Part shown: in pieces, positions 1 to 8,983 of the stretch
Layout of the letters: each line of letters opens with the position of its first letter
Position numbering within the stretch: position 1 is the stretch's first letter
Source: Pseudomonas_T sp032052615
Lineage (GTDB): Bacteria > Pseudomonadota > Gammaproteobacteria > Pseudomonadales > Pseudomonadaceae
Assembly: GCA_032052615.1 (NCBI GenBank)
Contig: DAMBWF010000010.1
Location: forward strand, 92,171 to 156,170
Direction of reading: 5' to 3'
Length of the DNA stretch: 64,000 nt
The notes under the pieces: model-generated
The model's database searches: none
Told to the model about the DNA's origin: nothing
Seen by the model: only the letters and a program-made list of their open reading frames with translations
Position numbers and translations under genes: made by a program

Positions 1-1214
1 GTGGGGGCGAGGCCCGCCGCCTGCTGGGCGACCAGTCGCCCACTGCTGCGGTCGAGCATCAGGATCAGCGTCCGGCCCATGCCGCAGGCCTGGAACGCGT
101 CGCGCGCGCAGGCGGTCAGCTGGACGATGTTGGCGAAGGGGCTCGGTTCCTGGAGCAGTTGGGTGCAGTGCCGGCGCCATTCCTGCAGCGCGCTGGCCGA
201 AGGGGTGGCCGGTGGCTCCGGGGCCATCTGGAAGCGACGCGCTTCCCACGGCCATAGCAGCGCCACGGCGGGGTGCCAGAGGTCGGGCTGGCCATGGACA
301 CGGGCGCTCTGGGCCGCGTGCTGGTGGATGTGCTGCTGCAATTCCTCTAGCGGCACGCGCATGTACAACGCGGTCAGGCGCTGCCAGCGCAGGCTGTGCG
401 GGCAAGTCCAGTTGTCGTGGGCGGAAAGCGCCACGCCGTTGGCGAGCAAAATGGTGTTGGCCGGGTGGGTCAGCCAGCGGCTCAGGCCGGAATCGGCATC
501 CAGCGCCTGTTGCTGGTGCAGAGGCGAGCTCCGGTCGCGGGCGATGTGCAGGGCCTTGATCAACAGGCGACGATCATGGTTGAGGGCGCGATAGGCTTGG
601 AGAACCCATTCCGGCAGGCGCCAGTGCTCGGCCAGGGCCAAGCAGAGCCGGAGCAGCGGTACGCCCAGCAGGTCCAGCTCTACCTTGCGCTCCGGCTCGC
701 CGTGAGTCAGAACCCGGCGCTCCCATTCCGGGTAGAACCGAGGGTGGTGAACCAGCAGGGGCCACAGCGGGGACAGGAACAGCAGACTGTTGCACTGTAT
801 TTCTTGCCAGAGTCGGGCGAGGCGAGCGCCGAACAGGCCGCTGGCCTGCTGCATGGCGTGCTGGCTGATCAACTGGATCTGCCGCAGGGGCAGGGGAATC
901 TGCTCGGTCGGCAAGGCCGGCAGGCGGGCCAGCAACTCCGCGCTGCGCTTCAGACCGAGGCGGTTGAGCGCGCCTTCGACGCTCTCCGTCGCGCTTCCCA
1001 GCGCGTTGCTGGCGCGATTCGCTTCGCGCACCAGTTCCAGCGCCACGGAGGGACTGCCCTGGAGGGCCTCGGCGATATCCCGCAGGGTATTGCTGCTGGA
1101 ACCCAGCACATGGCGCAGTCGCTCATGGCTCGACGCCGCGACAGGCAGGCGCACGGCATCCAACTGCTTGATCCAGTCGGCGAGCGTGCGCGGCAGGGGC
1201 TTGGGGCTGGGCAT
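1..1214 (-). CDS. HDOD-domain signalling protein (partial, C-terminus outside window)
   Basis: The gene begins at the ATG read leftward from 1214 and is open to the window edge, so about 404 N-terminal residues are visible. The first ~190 residues have the helical pattern of an HDOD domain, a degenerate HD-hydrolase fold without a catalytic role that is found in bacterial signalling proteins (for example LGSSSNTLRDIAEALQG and LNRLGLKRSAELL). The last visible residues (LILMLDRSSGRLVAQQ) look like the beginning of a GAF-type sensor domain, which is an inference. It is divergent from motAB and shares a 114-bp intergenic region with it. From memory, P. aeruginosa has an HDOD gene at the same place. 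Its function is unknown; a link to motility or second-messenger control rests only on position. Confidence 0.8.
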   Translation of the reverse strand, partial: MPSPKPLPRTLADWIKQLDAVRLPVAASSHERLRHVLGSSSNTLRDIAEALQGSPSVALELVREANRASNALGSATESVEGALNRLGLKRSAELLARLPALPTEQIPLPLRQIQLISQHAMQQASGLFGARLARLWQEIQCNSLLFLSPLWPLLVHHPRFYPEWERRVLTHGEPERKVELDLLGVPLLRLCLALAEHWRLPEWVLQAYRALNHDRRLLIKALHIARDRSSPLHQQQALDADSGLSRWLTHPANTILLANGVALSAHDNWTCPHSLRWQRLTALYMRVPLEELQQHIHQHAAQSARVHGQPDLWHPAVALLWPWEARRFQMAPEPPATPSASALQEWRRHCTQLLQEPSPFANIVQLTACARDAFQACGMGRTLILMLDRSSGRLVAQQAAGLAP

Positions 1215-1248
1215 AGGATGGGCCGGCTGGCTTTTAACCATAAGTGGC

Positions 1249-1275
1249 TATAGTCTGGCTCATAAGTTCCGATAA
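1249..1275 (+). promoter_or_regulatory. Sigma-28 (FliA) promoter of motAB
   Basis: TATAGTCT at 1249-1256, an 11-bp spacer, then TCCGATAA at 1268-1275. The enteric sigma-28 consensus is TAAAGTTT-N11-GCCGATAA, so the match is 6/8 and 7/8 with exact spacing. It lies 54 bp upstream of the motA ATG, which fits late flagellar gene control. Confidence 0.75.
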
Positions 1276-1328
1276 ATAGAAGGGTCGTTTCGCAAGGCCC
1301 TTCGACTCACTCTCTGCAAGACTCTTGT

Positions 1329-2180
1329 ATGGCCAAAATCATCGGCATCATCGTCGTGTTCGCCAGCGTGCTGGGTGGATATGTACTCTCCCATGGCAAA
1401 ATCGGCGCGCTGATCCAGCCCTTCGAAGTGATGATCATCGGGGGCGCGGCGTTGGGGGCGTTCCTCCAGGCCAACCCCGGTAGCACCTTCATGCACGTCT
1501 TCAAGAAAGCCTTGAAGATGTTCAGTTCGCGGTTCACTCATACCTTCTATCTCGAAGTGTTGAAGATGCTCTACGAGATCCTCAACAAGAGCCGCCGCGA
1601 AGGCATGATGGCCATCGAGTCGGACGTCGAGGACCCGGCTGCCAGCCCGATCTTCAGCAAATACCCCGCCGTGCTCAAGGACGAACGCATGATGGCGTTC
1701 GTCTGCGATTACCTGCGCATCATGTCCTCCGGCAACATGGCGCCCCATGAGCTGGAAGGCTTGTTCGACATGGAGCTGAACAGCCTGAAGGAAGAACTGG
1801 AACACCCGTCCCATGCGGTCTCGCGGCTCGCCGACGGCCTGCCGGGTTTCGGCATCGTCGCCGCGGTGCTGGGCATCGTGGTGACCATGGCGCTGCTGGG
1901 CGAGGTGGCCCAGGCCGAGCTGGGTGTGCACGTGGGGGCGGCCCTGGTGGGTACCTTCCTGGGGATTCTCGCGGCCTATGGCTTCTTCGGGCCCCTGGCC
2001 GTTTCCCTCGAGCACGACGCCAAGGAGGAATTGAACGTTTACGAGGCGATCAAGGCCTGCCTGGTGTCCTCGGCCTCGGGGATGCCCCCGACCCTGGCCG
2101 TGGAGTTCGGCCGCAAGGTGCTGTTCCCGGCCCACCGTCCGAGTTTCTCCGAACTCGAACAAGCCATGCGCGGTAGCTGA
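1329..2180 (+). CDS. motA: Flagellar motor stator protein MotA
   Basis: MotA is the inner-membrane stator subunit that, with MotB, couples proton flow to flagellar torque. The 283 residues match the family length. Four membrane segments can be seen: about 2-22, 31-50, 170-192 and 203-226. A large cytoplasmic loop separates the second and third and carries the charged stretch SRREGMMAIES, which corresponds to the FliG-contacting loop. The conserved proline lies in the third segment (LPGFGIVAAVLG). The ATG at 1329 follows the sigma-28 promoter. motB starts 10 bp after the stop, so the two genes form an operon. The proteins resemble the MotAB set of Pseudomonas rather than MotCD. Confidence 0.96.
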   Translation: MAKIIGIIVVFASVLGGYVLSHGKIGALIQPFEVMIIGGAALGAFLQANPGSTFMHVFKKALKMFSSRFTHTFYLEVLKMLYEILNKSRREGMMAIESDVEDPAASPIFSKYPAVLKDERMMAFVCDYLRIMSSGNMAPHELEGLFDMELNSLKEELEHPSHAVSRLADGLPGFGIVAAVLGIVVTMALLGEVAQAELGVHVGAALVGTFLGILAAYGFFGPLAVSLEHDAKEELNVYEAIKACLVSSASGMPPTLAVEFGRKVLFPAHRPSFSELEQAMRGS

Positions 2181-2190
2181 CGGCTGAGCC

Positions 2191-3273
2191 ATGGAGAACA
2201 ATCAGCCGATCATCGTCAAGCGCGTCAAGAAGAGCGCGGCGGGCCACCACGGAGGCGCCTGGAAGATCGCCTTCGCCGACTTCGCCACGGCGATGATGGC
2301 GTTCTTCCTGGTGCTCTGGCTGATGTCTTCGGCCACCCCCGAACAGAAGAAGGCCATTTCCGGTTATTTCCAAGACCCCATCGGGTTCACCGAAAGCGCC
2401 AGCCCCTATGTCATCGACCTGGGCGGTACGCCCACGCCGGCGCCGGACCGCACCCTGAACCCGGAACTCAAGGATGCGCCCAACGCCCAAGAAGCGGCCA
2501 TCGACACGAAGCACAAGGACCAGGTGGACCCCGGCCAGGCGGAAACCCTGGCCGAGCAGATGGAGCGCGAGCGCCTGGAGCTGTTGCTGCAGGAGTTGCA
2601 GAACAAAGTCGAGGAAAATCCCGACCTGAAGCGCTTCAAGGACCAGATACTCTTCGAAATCACCCAGGATGGCCTGCGCATCCAGATCATGGACGCGGCC
2701 AACCGGCCCATGTTCGACCTGGGCAGCGCGCGCTTGCAACCGTATTTCGAGGACATCCTGCTGTCCATGGCCGACACCATCAAGGCGGTGCCGAACAAGA
2801 TCAGCGTCAGCGGCCATACCGATGCCAAGCCCTATACCGGCAGCGGTGGGTTCGGTAACTGGGAGCTGTCGTCGAGCCGCGCCAATGCCGCGCGGCGGAC
2901 GCTGATCGCCGGCGGTTACCCGGAGAACCAAGTCGCCCGGGTGGTCGGCTACGCCTCCTCGGCGCTGTTCGATCGCAACGACCCGCTGAACCCGGTGAAC
3001 CGGCGCATCGACATCATCGTGCTGAACAAAAAAGCGCAGCAGGATATCGAGGGCGAGCAAACCGGTGACAAGGCGCCCACCAGCCCGGCTCCGGGCCAAC
3101 CCGCCACCCCGGGCGCGCCCGCCAACCCGCCGGCGTCAGCCCCGGCGAAACCCGCCGCGTCGCTCGACGTGGACAAGGCACCGAGCGCGCCGATGCAGGC
3201 GGATGCGCTACGCCAGAAGCTGAACGTCTTCGAACAGGGTGTCTTGAAAATGGACGACGGCAAGGAACCTTAG
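2191..3273 (+). CDS. motB: Flagellar motor stator protein MotB
   Basis: MotB partners MotA and anchors the stator to peptidoglycan. A basic N-terminus is followed by one membrane helix (about 25-48) that begins with the proton-accepting aspartate at residue 30 (AFADFATAMM). The periplasmic part contains an OmpA-type peptidoglycan-binding domain at about 155-275, with typical motifs ISVSGHTDAKPY and NRRIDIIVL. A Pro/Ala-rich tail of ~80 residues ends the 360-residue protein. It is co-transcribed with motA and ends 22 bp from the convergent rsgA stop. Confidence 0.96.
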   Translation: MENNQPIIVKRVKKSAAGHHGGAWKIAFADFATAMMAFFLVLWLMSSATPEQKKAISGYFQDPIGFTESASPYVIDLGGTPTPAPDRTLNPELKDAPNAQEAAIDTKHKDQVDPGQAETLAEQMERERLELLLQELQNKVEENPDLKRFKDQILFEITQDGLRIQIMDAANRPMFDLGSARLQPYFEDILLSMADTIKAVPNKISVSGHTDAKPYTGSGGFGNWELSSSRANAARRTLIAGGYPENQVARVVGYASSALFDRNDPLNPVNRRIDIIVLNKKAQQDIEGEQTGDKAPTSPAPGQPATPGAPANPPASAPAKPAASLDVDKAPSAPMQADALRQKLNVFEQGVLKMDDGKEP

Positions 3274-3295
3274 CCGTTAGCGGATCGCGGACGAC

Positions 3296-4327
3296 CTAGT
3301 AATCGGTTTCCTGCAACCCGGCGATGATGTGCCGGTAGCTGTTCATCCGCTGCGGGTGAATGCGTCCGGCCTCCAGCGCGCCAAGCAGCGCGCACCCGGG
3401 TTCGCGGTCATGCTTGCAGTCGCGGAAACGACAGGTGCCCAGCAGGTCGGCGAACTCGATGAAGCCGGCCTCCACGTCCTGGCGGCTGACATGGCCCAGG
3501 CCGAACTCGCGGATGCCGGGGGAGTCGATCAGGTCCCCGCCGCCGGAGAAGTGGAACAGCCGCGCGGTGGTGGTGGTGTGGGTGCCCTTGCCGGTCTGCT
3601 CCGACAACGCCCCGACCCGCGCGTCGACCCCTGGTAGCAGGGCATTGACCAAGGACGACTTGCCCACCCCCGACTGACCGACGAAGACCGATACATGGCC
3701 GTCCAGGCGATCCTGCAGGGCTTCCATGCCGCCGCCCGCGTGGGCCGAAACCTCCAGCAAGGGATAGCCGAGCTGCCGATAGACGCCCAGCAATTCGTTC
3801 AGGGCGGTGGCGTTCTGCTCGTCGATCAGATCGGCCTTGTTCAACAGCAGCAGGGGCCTGATACCCGCGTGCTCGGCGGCCACCAGATAGCGATCGATCA
3901 GGTTGGCGTGGGGCTGTGGCACGGGGGCGAAGACGATGACGATCAGGTCGACGTTGGCGGCGACCGGTTTCAGCGCGCCGCGGGTATCCGGCCGGCACAG
4001 CTCCGAGCGCCGGGGCCGCTGCGCGACGATCACGCCGCCGCCCTGGTGACCGGAACGCCAGATCACCCGGTCGCCGGTGACCAGCGTCGGCAGGTTGGCT
4101 CTGAGGTGGCAGCGATGTACTTGGCCGGCGTGTTCGCCAGCCAGGGCCTCCACTTCCACCTGCACGCCGAAGTGGGCGATGACCAGGCCGTCCTGTTCCG
4201 GCCCCAGGTCATTGCCCTCGAGTTGTTCCAAGGCTTGGTGCTCGCGACGGGCGGCGCGGGCGGTGCGTTCTTCCTGGATTTTCTCGATGCGCCAGCTTTG
4301 CCGGCGGGTGAGGTGTCGCTTAGCCAT
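3296..4327 (-). CDS. rsgA: Small ribosomal subunit biogenesis GTPase RsgA
   Basis: RsgA is a circularly permuted GTPase that acts in late maturation of the 30S subunit. The 343-residue protein has a basic N-terminal extension, an OB-fold region (about 35-115), then GTPase motifs in permuted order: G4 (LLNKADLID), G1 (GQSGVGKSSL) and G3 (DSPG). The C-terminal zinc-binding segment is present (CRFRDCKHDREPGC). It is convergent with motB. The ATG at 4327 fits the usual MAKRHLTRRQ start of Pseudomonas homologues. Confidence 0.95.
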   Translation of the reverse strand: MAKRHLTRRQSWRIEKIQEERTARAARREHQALEQLEGNDLGPEQDGLVIAHFGVQVEVEALAGEHAGQVHRCHLRANLPTLVTGDRVIWRSGHQGGGVIVAQRPRRSELCRPDTRGALKPVAANVDLIVIVFAPVPQPHANLIDRYLVAAEHAGIRPLLLLNKADLIDEQNATALNELLGVYRQLGYPLLEVSAHAGGGMEALQDRLDGHVSVFVGQSGVGKSSLVNALLPGVDARVGALSEQTGKGTHTTTTARLFHFSGGGDLIDSPGIREFGLGHVSRQDVEAGFIEFADLLGTCRFRDCKHDREPGCALLGALEAGRIHPQRMNSYRHIIAGLQETDY

Positions 4328-4431
4328 GGGCGTCCGAATGAGGGTTGGAGTGGCGCGAGTCTAGCATGGGCGGCGTGCCGGCCAGGACCGGGCCTGGTTA
4401 CACTGCCGGTCCGCTCCCTCCGAAGGTCGTC

Positions 4432-5238
4432 ATGGCCATGAATCCGCAACGCGTTCCCGCCCTGCTGGCCTTGCTGGCGCACCTGGCCGCCCTGCTGGCG
4501 ACTTATGGCCTGCTCCAGGCCTGCGCGGCGCTGGGCGTGCGCCCGGGGATGATGACGGCCGCGCTGGTGGAGGGGCTCGTGGCCGCCTGGCTGGGCCAGT
4601 GGTGGGGCCTGTCGGCTTGGTGGCTGCCGATCAACCTGTTGTTCGTGCCGGCCCTGCTCGCTGTTCAAGGGCGCCCTTTGCCGGCGTGGCTGCCGCTGGC
4701 CGGCTTCTTCCTGGCGTTGTCCCTCAATTGGAACAGCTTCGGCGAGCGGGTCCCGCTCTACCTGACCGGGCGGCGCACCCGGCGCCGCTTGGCCGAGCTG
4801 CTGGCGAGCCGGGCGCCGGGCTTCGCCTTCATCGACCTGGGCTGTGGCCTGGGCGGAACCCTGGCGCACCTGGCGAGGGCATTCCCCCAGGCGCGTTTCG
4901 AGGGCGTGGAGACGGCCCCGCTGAGCTTCCTGATCGCCTGGTCGCGCTGCCTGCCGCTGCGCAATTGCCGGGTTCGCTATCGCAGCTTGTGGAAGGTGGA
5001 CCTGGCGGCCCATGACATCGTGTACTGCTTCCTCTCCCCCGTCCCCATGCCCGCTCTGGGCGACAAGGCCCGGGCGGAAATGAGCGATGGCGCCTGGTTG
5101 CTCAGCAACACCTTCGAAATTCCCGGCTGGCCGCCTTCGGACCGTGTCGAGGTGGGCGATCTACGCGGTTCCTGCCTGTTGCGTTGGCGGATCGGCGAGG
5201 CGCCGCACGGCGAAAATCCCGGTCGGGCGCCACGCTAA
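4432..5238 (+). CDS. Membrane-anchored class I SAM-dependent methyltransferase
   Basis: The first ~105 residues form three or four hydrophobic segments (from LLALLAHLAALLATYGLL to PLAGFFLALSLNW). A Rossmann methyltransferase domain follows, with a SAM-binding motif I (DLGCGLGGTLAHLA) near residue 140 and an acidic motif II (GVETA). The substrate is unknown. The protein has 268 residues from the ATG at 4432; an in-frame ATG two codons later (4438) is possible, and neither has a strong ribosome binding site. The gene sits between rsgA and orn; from memory these two are adjacent in P. aeruginosa, so this may be a lineage-specific insertion. The family assignment is safe, the role is not. Confidence 0.8.
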   Translation: MAMNPQRVPALLALLAHLAALLATYGLLQACAALGVRPGMMTAALVEGLVAAWLGQWWGLSAWWLPINLLFVPALLAVQGRPLPAWLPLAGFFLALSLNWNSFGERVPLYLTGRRTRRRLAELLASRAPGFAFIDLGCGLGGTLAHLARAFPQARFEGVETAPLSFLIAWSRCLPLRNCRVRYRSLWKVDLAAHDIVYCFLSPVPMPALGDKARAEMSDGAWLLSNTFEIPGWPPSDRVEVGDLRGSCLLRWRIGEAPHGENPGRAPR

Positions 5239-5275
5239 TTCGCTAGACTGCGCGCAACAGCCTAGGAGTACCTTC

Positions 5276-5818
5276 ATGCCCGACCCGCAGAACCTGATCT
5301 GGATCGATCTGGAAATGACCGGTTTGAATCCGGACAGCGATCTGATCATCGAGATGGCCACGGTCGTCACCGACACTGATCTGAATATCCTCGCCGAAGG
5401 CCCGGTGCTGGCCATCCACCAGAGCGATGCGGTGTTGGCCGGCATGGATGAGTGGAATACCCGCCAGCATGGCCAGAGCGGGCTGACGCAGCGGGTACGG
5501 GAGAGTCGCATCGATGCCGCCGAGGCACAGGCGCAGACCCTGGCCTTCCTGGAGCGCTGGGTGCCCAAGGGCAAGTCGCCGATGTGCGGCAACAGCATCT
5601 GCCAGGACCGCCGCTTCCTGTTCCGCCACATGCCGACCCTGGAGCGCTATTTCCATTACCGCAACCTGGACGTCTCCACCGTCAAGGAGCTGGCCGCGCG
5701 CTGGGCGCCGAGCGTTCGCGAGGGGTTCAGCAAGGGGAGTACTCACCTGGCGTTGGACGACATTCGCGAGTCCATCGCCGAACTGCGGCATTATCGCCAG
5801 CACTTCTTCAAGTTCTGA
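5276..5818 (+). CDS. orn: Oligoribonuclease
   Basis: Orn is a 3'-5' exonuclease that degrades two- to five-nucleotide RNAs, including pGpG from cyclic-di-GMP breakdown, and is essential in many gammaproteobacteria. The protein has 180 residues, the family length. DEDD motifs are visible: D11 and E13 (WIDLEMTGL), a central aspartate (CQDRRFL) and the final HxxxD (THLALDD). The ATG at 5276 has AGGAG nine bases upstream, which excludes the longer frame beginning at 5087. The stop is followed by convergent queG. Confidence 0.97.
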   Translation: MPDPQNLIWIDLEMTGLNPDSDLIIEMATVVTDTDLNILAEGPVLAIHQSDAVLAGMDEWNTRQHGQSGLTQRVRESRIDAAEAQAQTLAFLERWVPKGKSPMCGNSICQDRRFLFRHMPTLERYFHYRNLDVSTVKELAARWAPSVREGFSKGSTHLALDDIRESIAELRHYRQHFFKF

Positions 5819-5842
5819 CGACCCAGGCGGCCTGGCGCCGCC

Positions 5843-6979
5843 TCAGGTCAGCCCGTGGCGCGCCAGCGCCCAGGCCACGTGTTCCCGCACCAGCGCCGAG
5901 GGATGATCGCGGCGGGAGGCCAGCGCCTCTTGCACCGCGATGGTCGACGGCGCGTTGCCCAGCCCCACCGCCAGGTTGCGCAGCCAGCGCTCATAACCGG
6001 CGCGTCGTAGCGGCGACCCTTCGGTACGGGCCAGGAACTCGTCCTCCTCCCAGCGGAACAGCGCCGCCAGCTCGATGTTGTCCAGGCCATGGCGCGGCTG
6101 GAAATCGCCTTGCGCGGTCGGCTTGGCGAAGCGGTTCCACGGGCAGACCAGTTGGCAGTCGTCGCAGCCGAACACCCGGTTGCCGATCAGCGGGCGCAAC
6201 TCCATGGGAATCGAGCCCTTGAACTCGATGGTCAGGTAGGAAATGCAGCGCCGGGCATCCAGCACGTAGGGGCCGACGAAGGCGGCCGTCGGGCAGCGGT
6301 CCAGGCAGGCCGAGCAACGTCCGCAATGTTCGCTGCCGTGGGGCGGGTCAACCGGCAGGGGCATGTCCACGAACAACTCGCCAAGGAAGAAGTAACTGCC
6401 GGCTCGACGGTTCAGGAGCAGGGTGTTCTTGCCGATCCAGCCCAGGCCGGCCTGTTCGGCCACGGCCTTTTCCAGCACCGGCGCGCTGTCGACGAAGGCC
6501 CGGTAACCGAAGGGGCCGATGGCGGCCTGGATGCGCTCGGCGAGTTGCTGTAGGCGCTTGCGGATCAGCTTGTGGTAGTCCCGGCCCAGGGCGTAGCGCG
6601 AGACATAGGCCTTCTCCGGCTCGCCCAGTATTTGGGCCATACGGGTATCGCCGGGCAGGTAGTCCATGCGCAGGGAGATGACCCGCAGCGTGCCGGGCAC
6701 CAGTTCGTCCGGCCGCGAGCGCTTGGTGCCATGGGCGGCCATGTAGTCCATCTCGCCGTGGTAGCCCGCCTCCAACCAGCGTTGCAGGTGGGCGCCATGC
6801 TCGCCGAGCTCCACCGACGCGATGCCTACGTGCTGGAAGCCCAGTTCGCGGCCCCAGTCCTTGATGGCCTGGGCGAGATCGTCCGGCTCGGGCCGGTGGA
6901 GAGGAGGCTGGGGGAACACGGCGGGCCTGCGGGCAGAAGGAACAGGGGAGGAGGTGCGTATAATTCTGCCAGACCCCAC
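5843..6979 (-). CDS. queG: Epoxyqueuosine reductase QueG
   Basis: QueG performs the last step of queuosine synthesis, reducing epoxyqueuosine in tRNA to queuosine, with cobalamin and two [4Fe-4S] clusters. Two ferredoxin-like cysteine clusters are visible (CGRCSACLDRC and CDDCQLVC), and the C-terminus has HEAT-like repeats (ALVREHVAWALARHG). The frame opens at ATG 6979 (378 residues), but that start is only 17 bp from the divergent nnr gene and overlaps its possible promoter. A GTG at 6919 gives 358 residues beginning just before the conserved DDLAQAIKDWGRELGF segment and is the likelier start. Confidence 0.93.
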   Translation of the reverse strand: MGSGRIIRTSSPVPSARRPAVFPQPPLHRPEPDDLAQAIKDWGRELGFQHVGIASVELGEHGAHLQRWLEAGYHGEMDYMAAHGTKRSRPDELVPGTLRVISLRMDYLPGDTRMAQILGEPEKAYVSRYALGRDYHKLIRKRLQQLAERIQAAIGPFGYRAFVDSAPVLEKAVAEQAGLGWIGKNTLLLNRRAGSYFFLGELFVDMPLPVDPPHGSEHCGRCSACLDRCPTAAFVGPYVLDARRCISYLTIEFKGSIPMELRPLIGNRVFGCDDCQLVCPWNRFAKPTAQGDFQPRHGLDNIELAALFRWEEDEFLARTEGSPLRRAGYERWLRNLAVGLGNAPSTIAVQEALASRRDHPSALVREHVAWALARHGLT

Positions 6980-6996
6980 CGCCCACGCCGACTCGC

Positions 6997-8496
6997 ATGA
7001 TGCCCTTTCACGACGACCTGCCCCTTTCCCTTCACACCGCCGCCCAGATCCGTGACCTGGATGCCCGGCTGATCGCCGCTGGTGTTCCCGGCTTCGAACT
7101 CATGCAACGCGCCGCTCGGGCGGCCTGGCGTGCCTTGCGCCGGCGCTGGCCCGAAGCTGGCGCGCTGACCGTGCTGGCTGGCCATGGCAATAACGCGGGG
7201 GATGGCTACCTGGTCGCCGTGCTCGCCCGTCAGGCGGGTTGGCGCGCCCGGGTACTGGCAGTGACGGAGCCGGCGCGGCTGCGCGGCGATGCCGCCCGCG
7301 CCCATGCCGAGGCACGGGCGGCCGGGGTCGAGGTGGCGCCCTGGTCGCCCCGGTCGACGTTGGACGGGGTGGCGGTGGATGCACTGCTCGGCACCGGCCT
7401 CCAAGGGCCGCCCCGGGCGCCTTTCGGTGACGCGATCCGCTGGCTGAACGCCAGTGGATCGCCGGTCCTGGCGGTGGACTTGCCGTCCGGGGTGGAGGCG
7501 GACAGCGGGCGAGTCGCCGAGGTAGCCGTGCGCGCCGAACTGACCGTGACGTTCATCGGTCTCAAGCTCGGTTTGTTTTCCGGGCAAGGGGCGGACATGA
7601 CCGGAGACCTGGTCTTCGATGGGTTGCGGGCGGACCCCGAGCAGCGGCGACGCACGCCCGAGGCGGCGCGGCGTCTGGCTCCCGAGGGGCTGGCGCGCCT
7701 GGCGCCACGGCCGAAGACCGCCCACAAGGGGCAGTTCGGCCACGTCCTGGTGGTGGGCGGCGACGCGGGCTTGGGCGGCTCGGTGCTGCTCGGCGCGGAA
7801 AGCGCGCTGCGGGCCGGCGCCGGACTGGTGAGCCTGGCGACCCGCGACGAGCACATTCCGGCGGCGCTGGCGCGGATGCCGGAAATCATGACCCGGGGCG
7901 TGCGCTCCGCCAATCAACTGCGACCGCTGCTGGATAAGGCCGACGTACTGGTGGTCGGCCCCGGTCTCGGGCGAGCGGCCTGGGGCCGCAGCCTGTTGAG
8001 CGTGGCCGGCGGCCGGGACATCCCCCAGGTCTGGGACGCCGACGCGCTCAACCTGCTCGCCGACGGCGGCTTCCGCTTGCCGCCGGACGCGGTCATCACG
8101 CCTCATCCTGGCGAGGCTGGCCGACTACTCGGGCTCGGCACCGCCGAAGTCCAGGCGGACCGGCCCGCCGCCGCCGAGGCGCTGGTGACGCGCTATGGCT
8201 GCTGCGTGATTCTCAAGGGCGCCGGGACCCTGGTAGCGGCGCCGGGGCATCCGCTCAGCCTGTGCGACCGGGGGCACCCGGCCATGGCCGGGGCCGGCTT
8301 CGGCGACGTGCTCGCCGGGCTGGTGGGGGCCCTGCGCGCCCAAGGGTTGGCCGCCCACGAAGCCGCGTGCCTGGCGGTCTGGCTGCATGCCCGCGCCGGC
8401 GAGGTGGCGGGCGTCGGAGGGCGCGGGATGACCGCCAGCGAACTGATTCCCACGATCCGTCAACTGCTGGAGGCGCATTCCCCATGCCAGGCATGA
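6997..8496 (+). CDS. nnr: Bifunctional NAD(P)H-hydrate epimerase / ADP-dependent NAD(P)H-hydrate dehydratase
   Basis: The enzyme repairs hydrated NAD(P)H: the N-terminal YjeF_N domain epimerises S and R forms, and the C-terminal kinase-like domain dehydrates the S form using ADP. The 499 residues contain both. Domain 1 (about 10-215) has the glycine-rich GHGNNAGDGYLVA. Domain 2 (about 230-490) has GHVLVVGGDAGLGGS, an ILKGAGT motif and the catalytic GAGFGDVLAG. It heads the series nnr-tsaE-amiB-mutL-miaA-hfq-hflX, and tsaE overlaps its 3' end by 13 bp. Confidence 0.95.
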   Translation: MMPFHDDLPLSLHTAAQIRDLDARLIAAGVPGFELMQRAARAAWRALRRRWPEAGALTVLAGHGNNAGDGYLVAVLARQAGWRARVLAVTEPARLRGDAARAHAEARAAGVEVAPWSPRSTLDGVAVDALLGTGLQGPPRAPFGDAIRWLNASGSPVLAVDLPSGVEADSGRVAEVAVRAELTVTFIGLKLGLFSGQGADMTGDLVFDGLRADPEQRRRTPEAARRLAPEGLARLAPRPKTAHKGQFGHVLVVGGDAGLGGSVLLGAESALRAGAGLVSLATRDEHIPAALARMPEIMTRGVRSANQLRPLLDKADVLVVGPGLGRAAWGRSLLSVAGGRDIPQVWDADALNLLADGGFRLPPDAVITPHPGEAGRLLGLGTAEVQADRPAAAEALVTRYGCCVILKGAGTLVAAPGHPLSLCDRGHPAMAGAGFGDVLAGLVGALRAQGLAAHEAACLAVWLHARAGEVAGVGGRGMTASELIPTIRQLLEAHSPCQA

Positions 8497-8963
8497 ACGT
8501 GGACCGGATACTGGAACTCGCCGACGAGGAGGCCATGCTGACCTTCGGCGCTCGGATCGCCCAAGTGAGCCAGGGGACGGGCCTGCTTTACCTGCACGGC
8601 GACCTGGGCGCCGGCAAGACTACCTTGTCCCGGGGCATCATTCGCGGGCTCGGCCATCGGGGCGCGGTGAAGAGCCCGACCTTTACCCTGGTGGAACCCT
8701 ACGAGCTGGGTCCGGTCCGGGCCTTCCATTTCGACCTGTACCGCCTGGCCGACCCCGAGGAGCTGGAATTCCTCGGGATTCGCGATTACTTCGGGGGCGA
8801 TGCGTTGTGCCTGGTGGAGTGGCCCCAGCGCGGGGCCGGCCTTTTGCCAAAGCCCGACCTGGACATTACCATTAGCGCCCATGGGAGCGGCCGGCGGTTG
8901 CTCCTGCAGCCGCGCAGCGCACGCGGCGAGGCCTGGTGCGAAGCCCTGGGCGGTGCAGTCTGA
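8484..8963 (+). CDS. tsaE: tRNA threonylcarbamoyladenosine biosynthesis ATPase TsaE
   Basis: TsaE is the ATPase that works with TsaB and TsaD to place t6A at position 37 of ANN-decoding tRNAs. The P-loop GDLGAGKTTLSRG lies near residue 40, followed by KSPTFTLVEPY and the HFDLYRL segment typical of the family. The protein has 159 residues from the ATG at 8484, which has GGAGG ten bases upstream; a second ATG at 8493 overlaps the nnr stop as ATGA but is too far from that site. The overlap with nnr suggests translational coupling. Confidence 0.94.
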   Translation: MPGMNVDRILELADEEAMLTFGARIAQVSQGTGLLYLHGDLGAGKTTLSRGIIRGLGHRGAVKSPTFTLVEPYELGPVRAFHFDLYRLADPEELEFLGIRDYFGGDALCLVEWPQRGAGLLPKPDLDITISAHGSGRRLLLQPRSARGEAWCEALGGAV

Positions 8964-8983
8964 ATATTAAGGTGGGGTGTGTT

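Noticed and set aside
6959..6964. Perfect TATAAT as the nnr promoter
   Set aside because: No acceptable -35 element lies 16-18 bp upstream, so it is used only as an argument about the queG start and not listed as a promoter.
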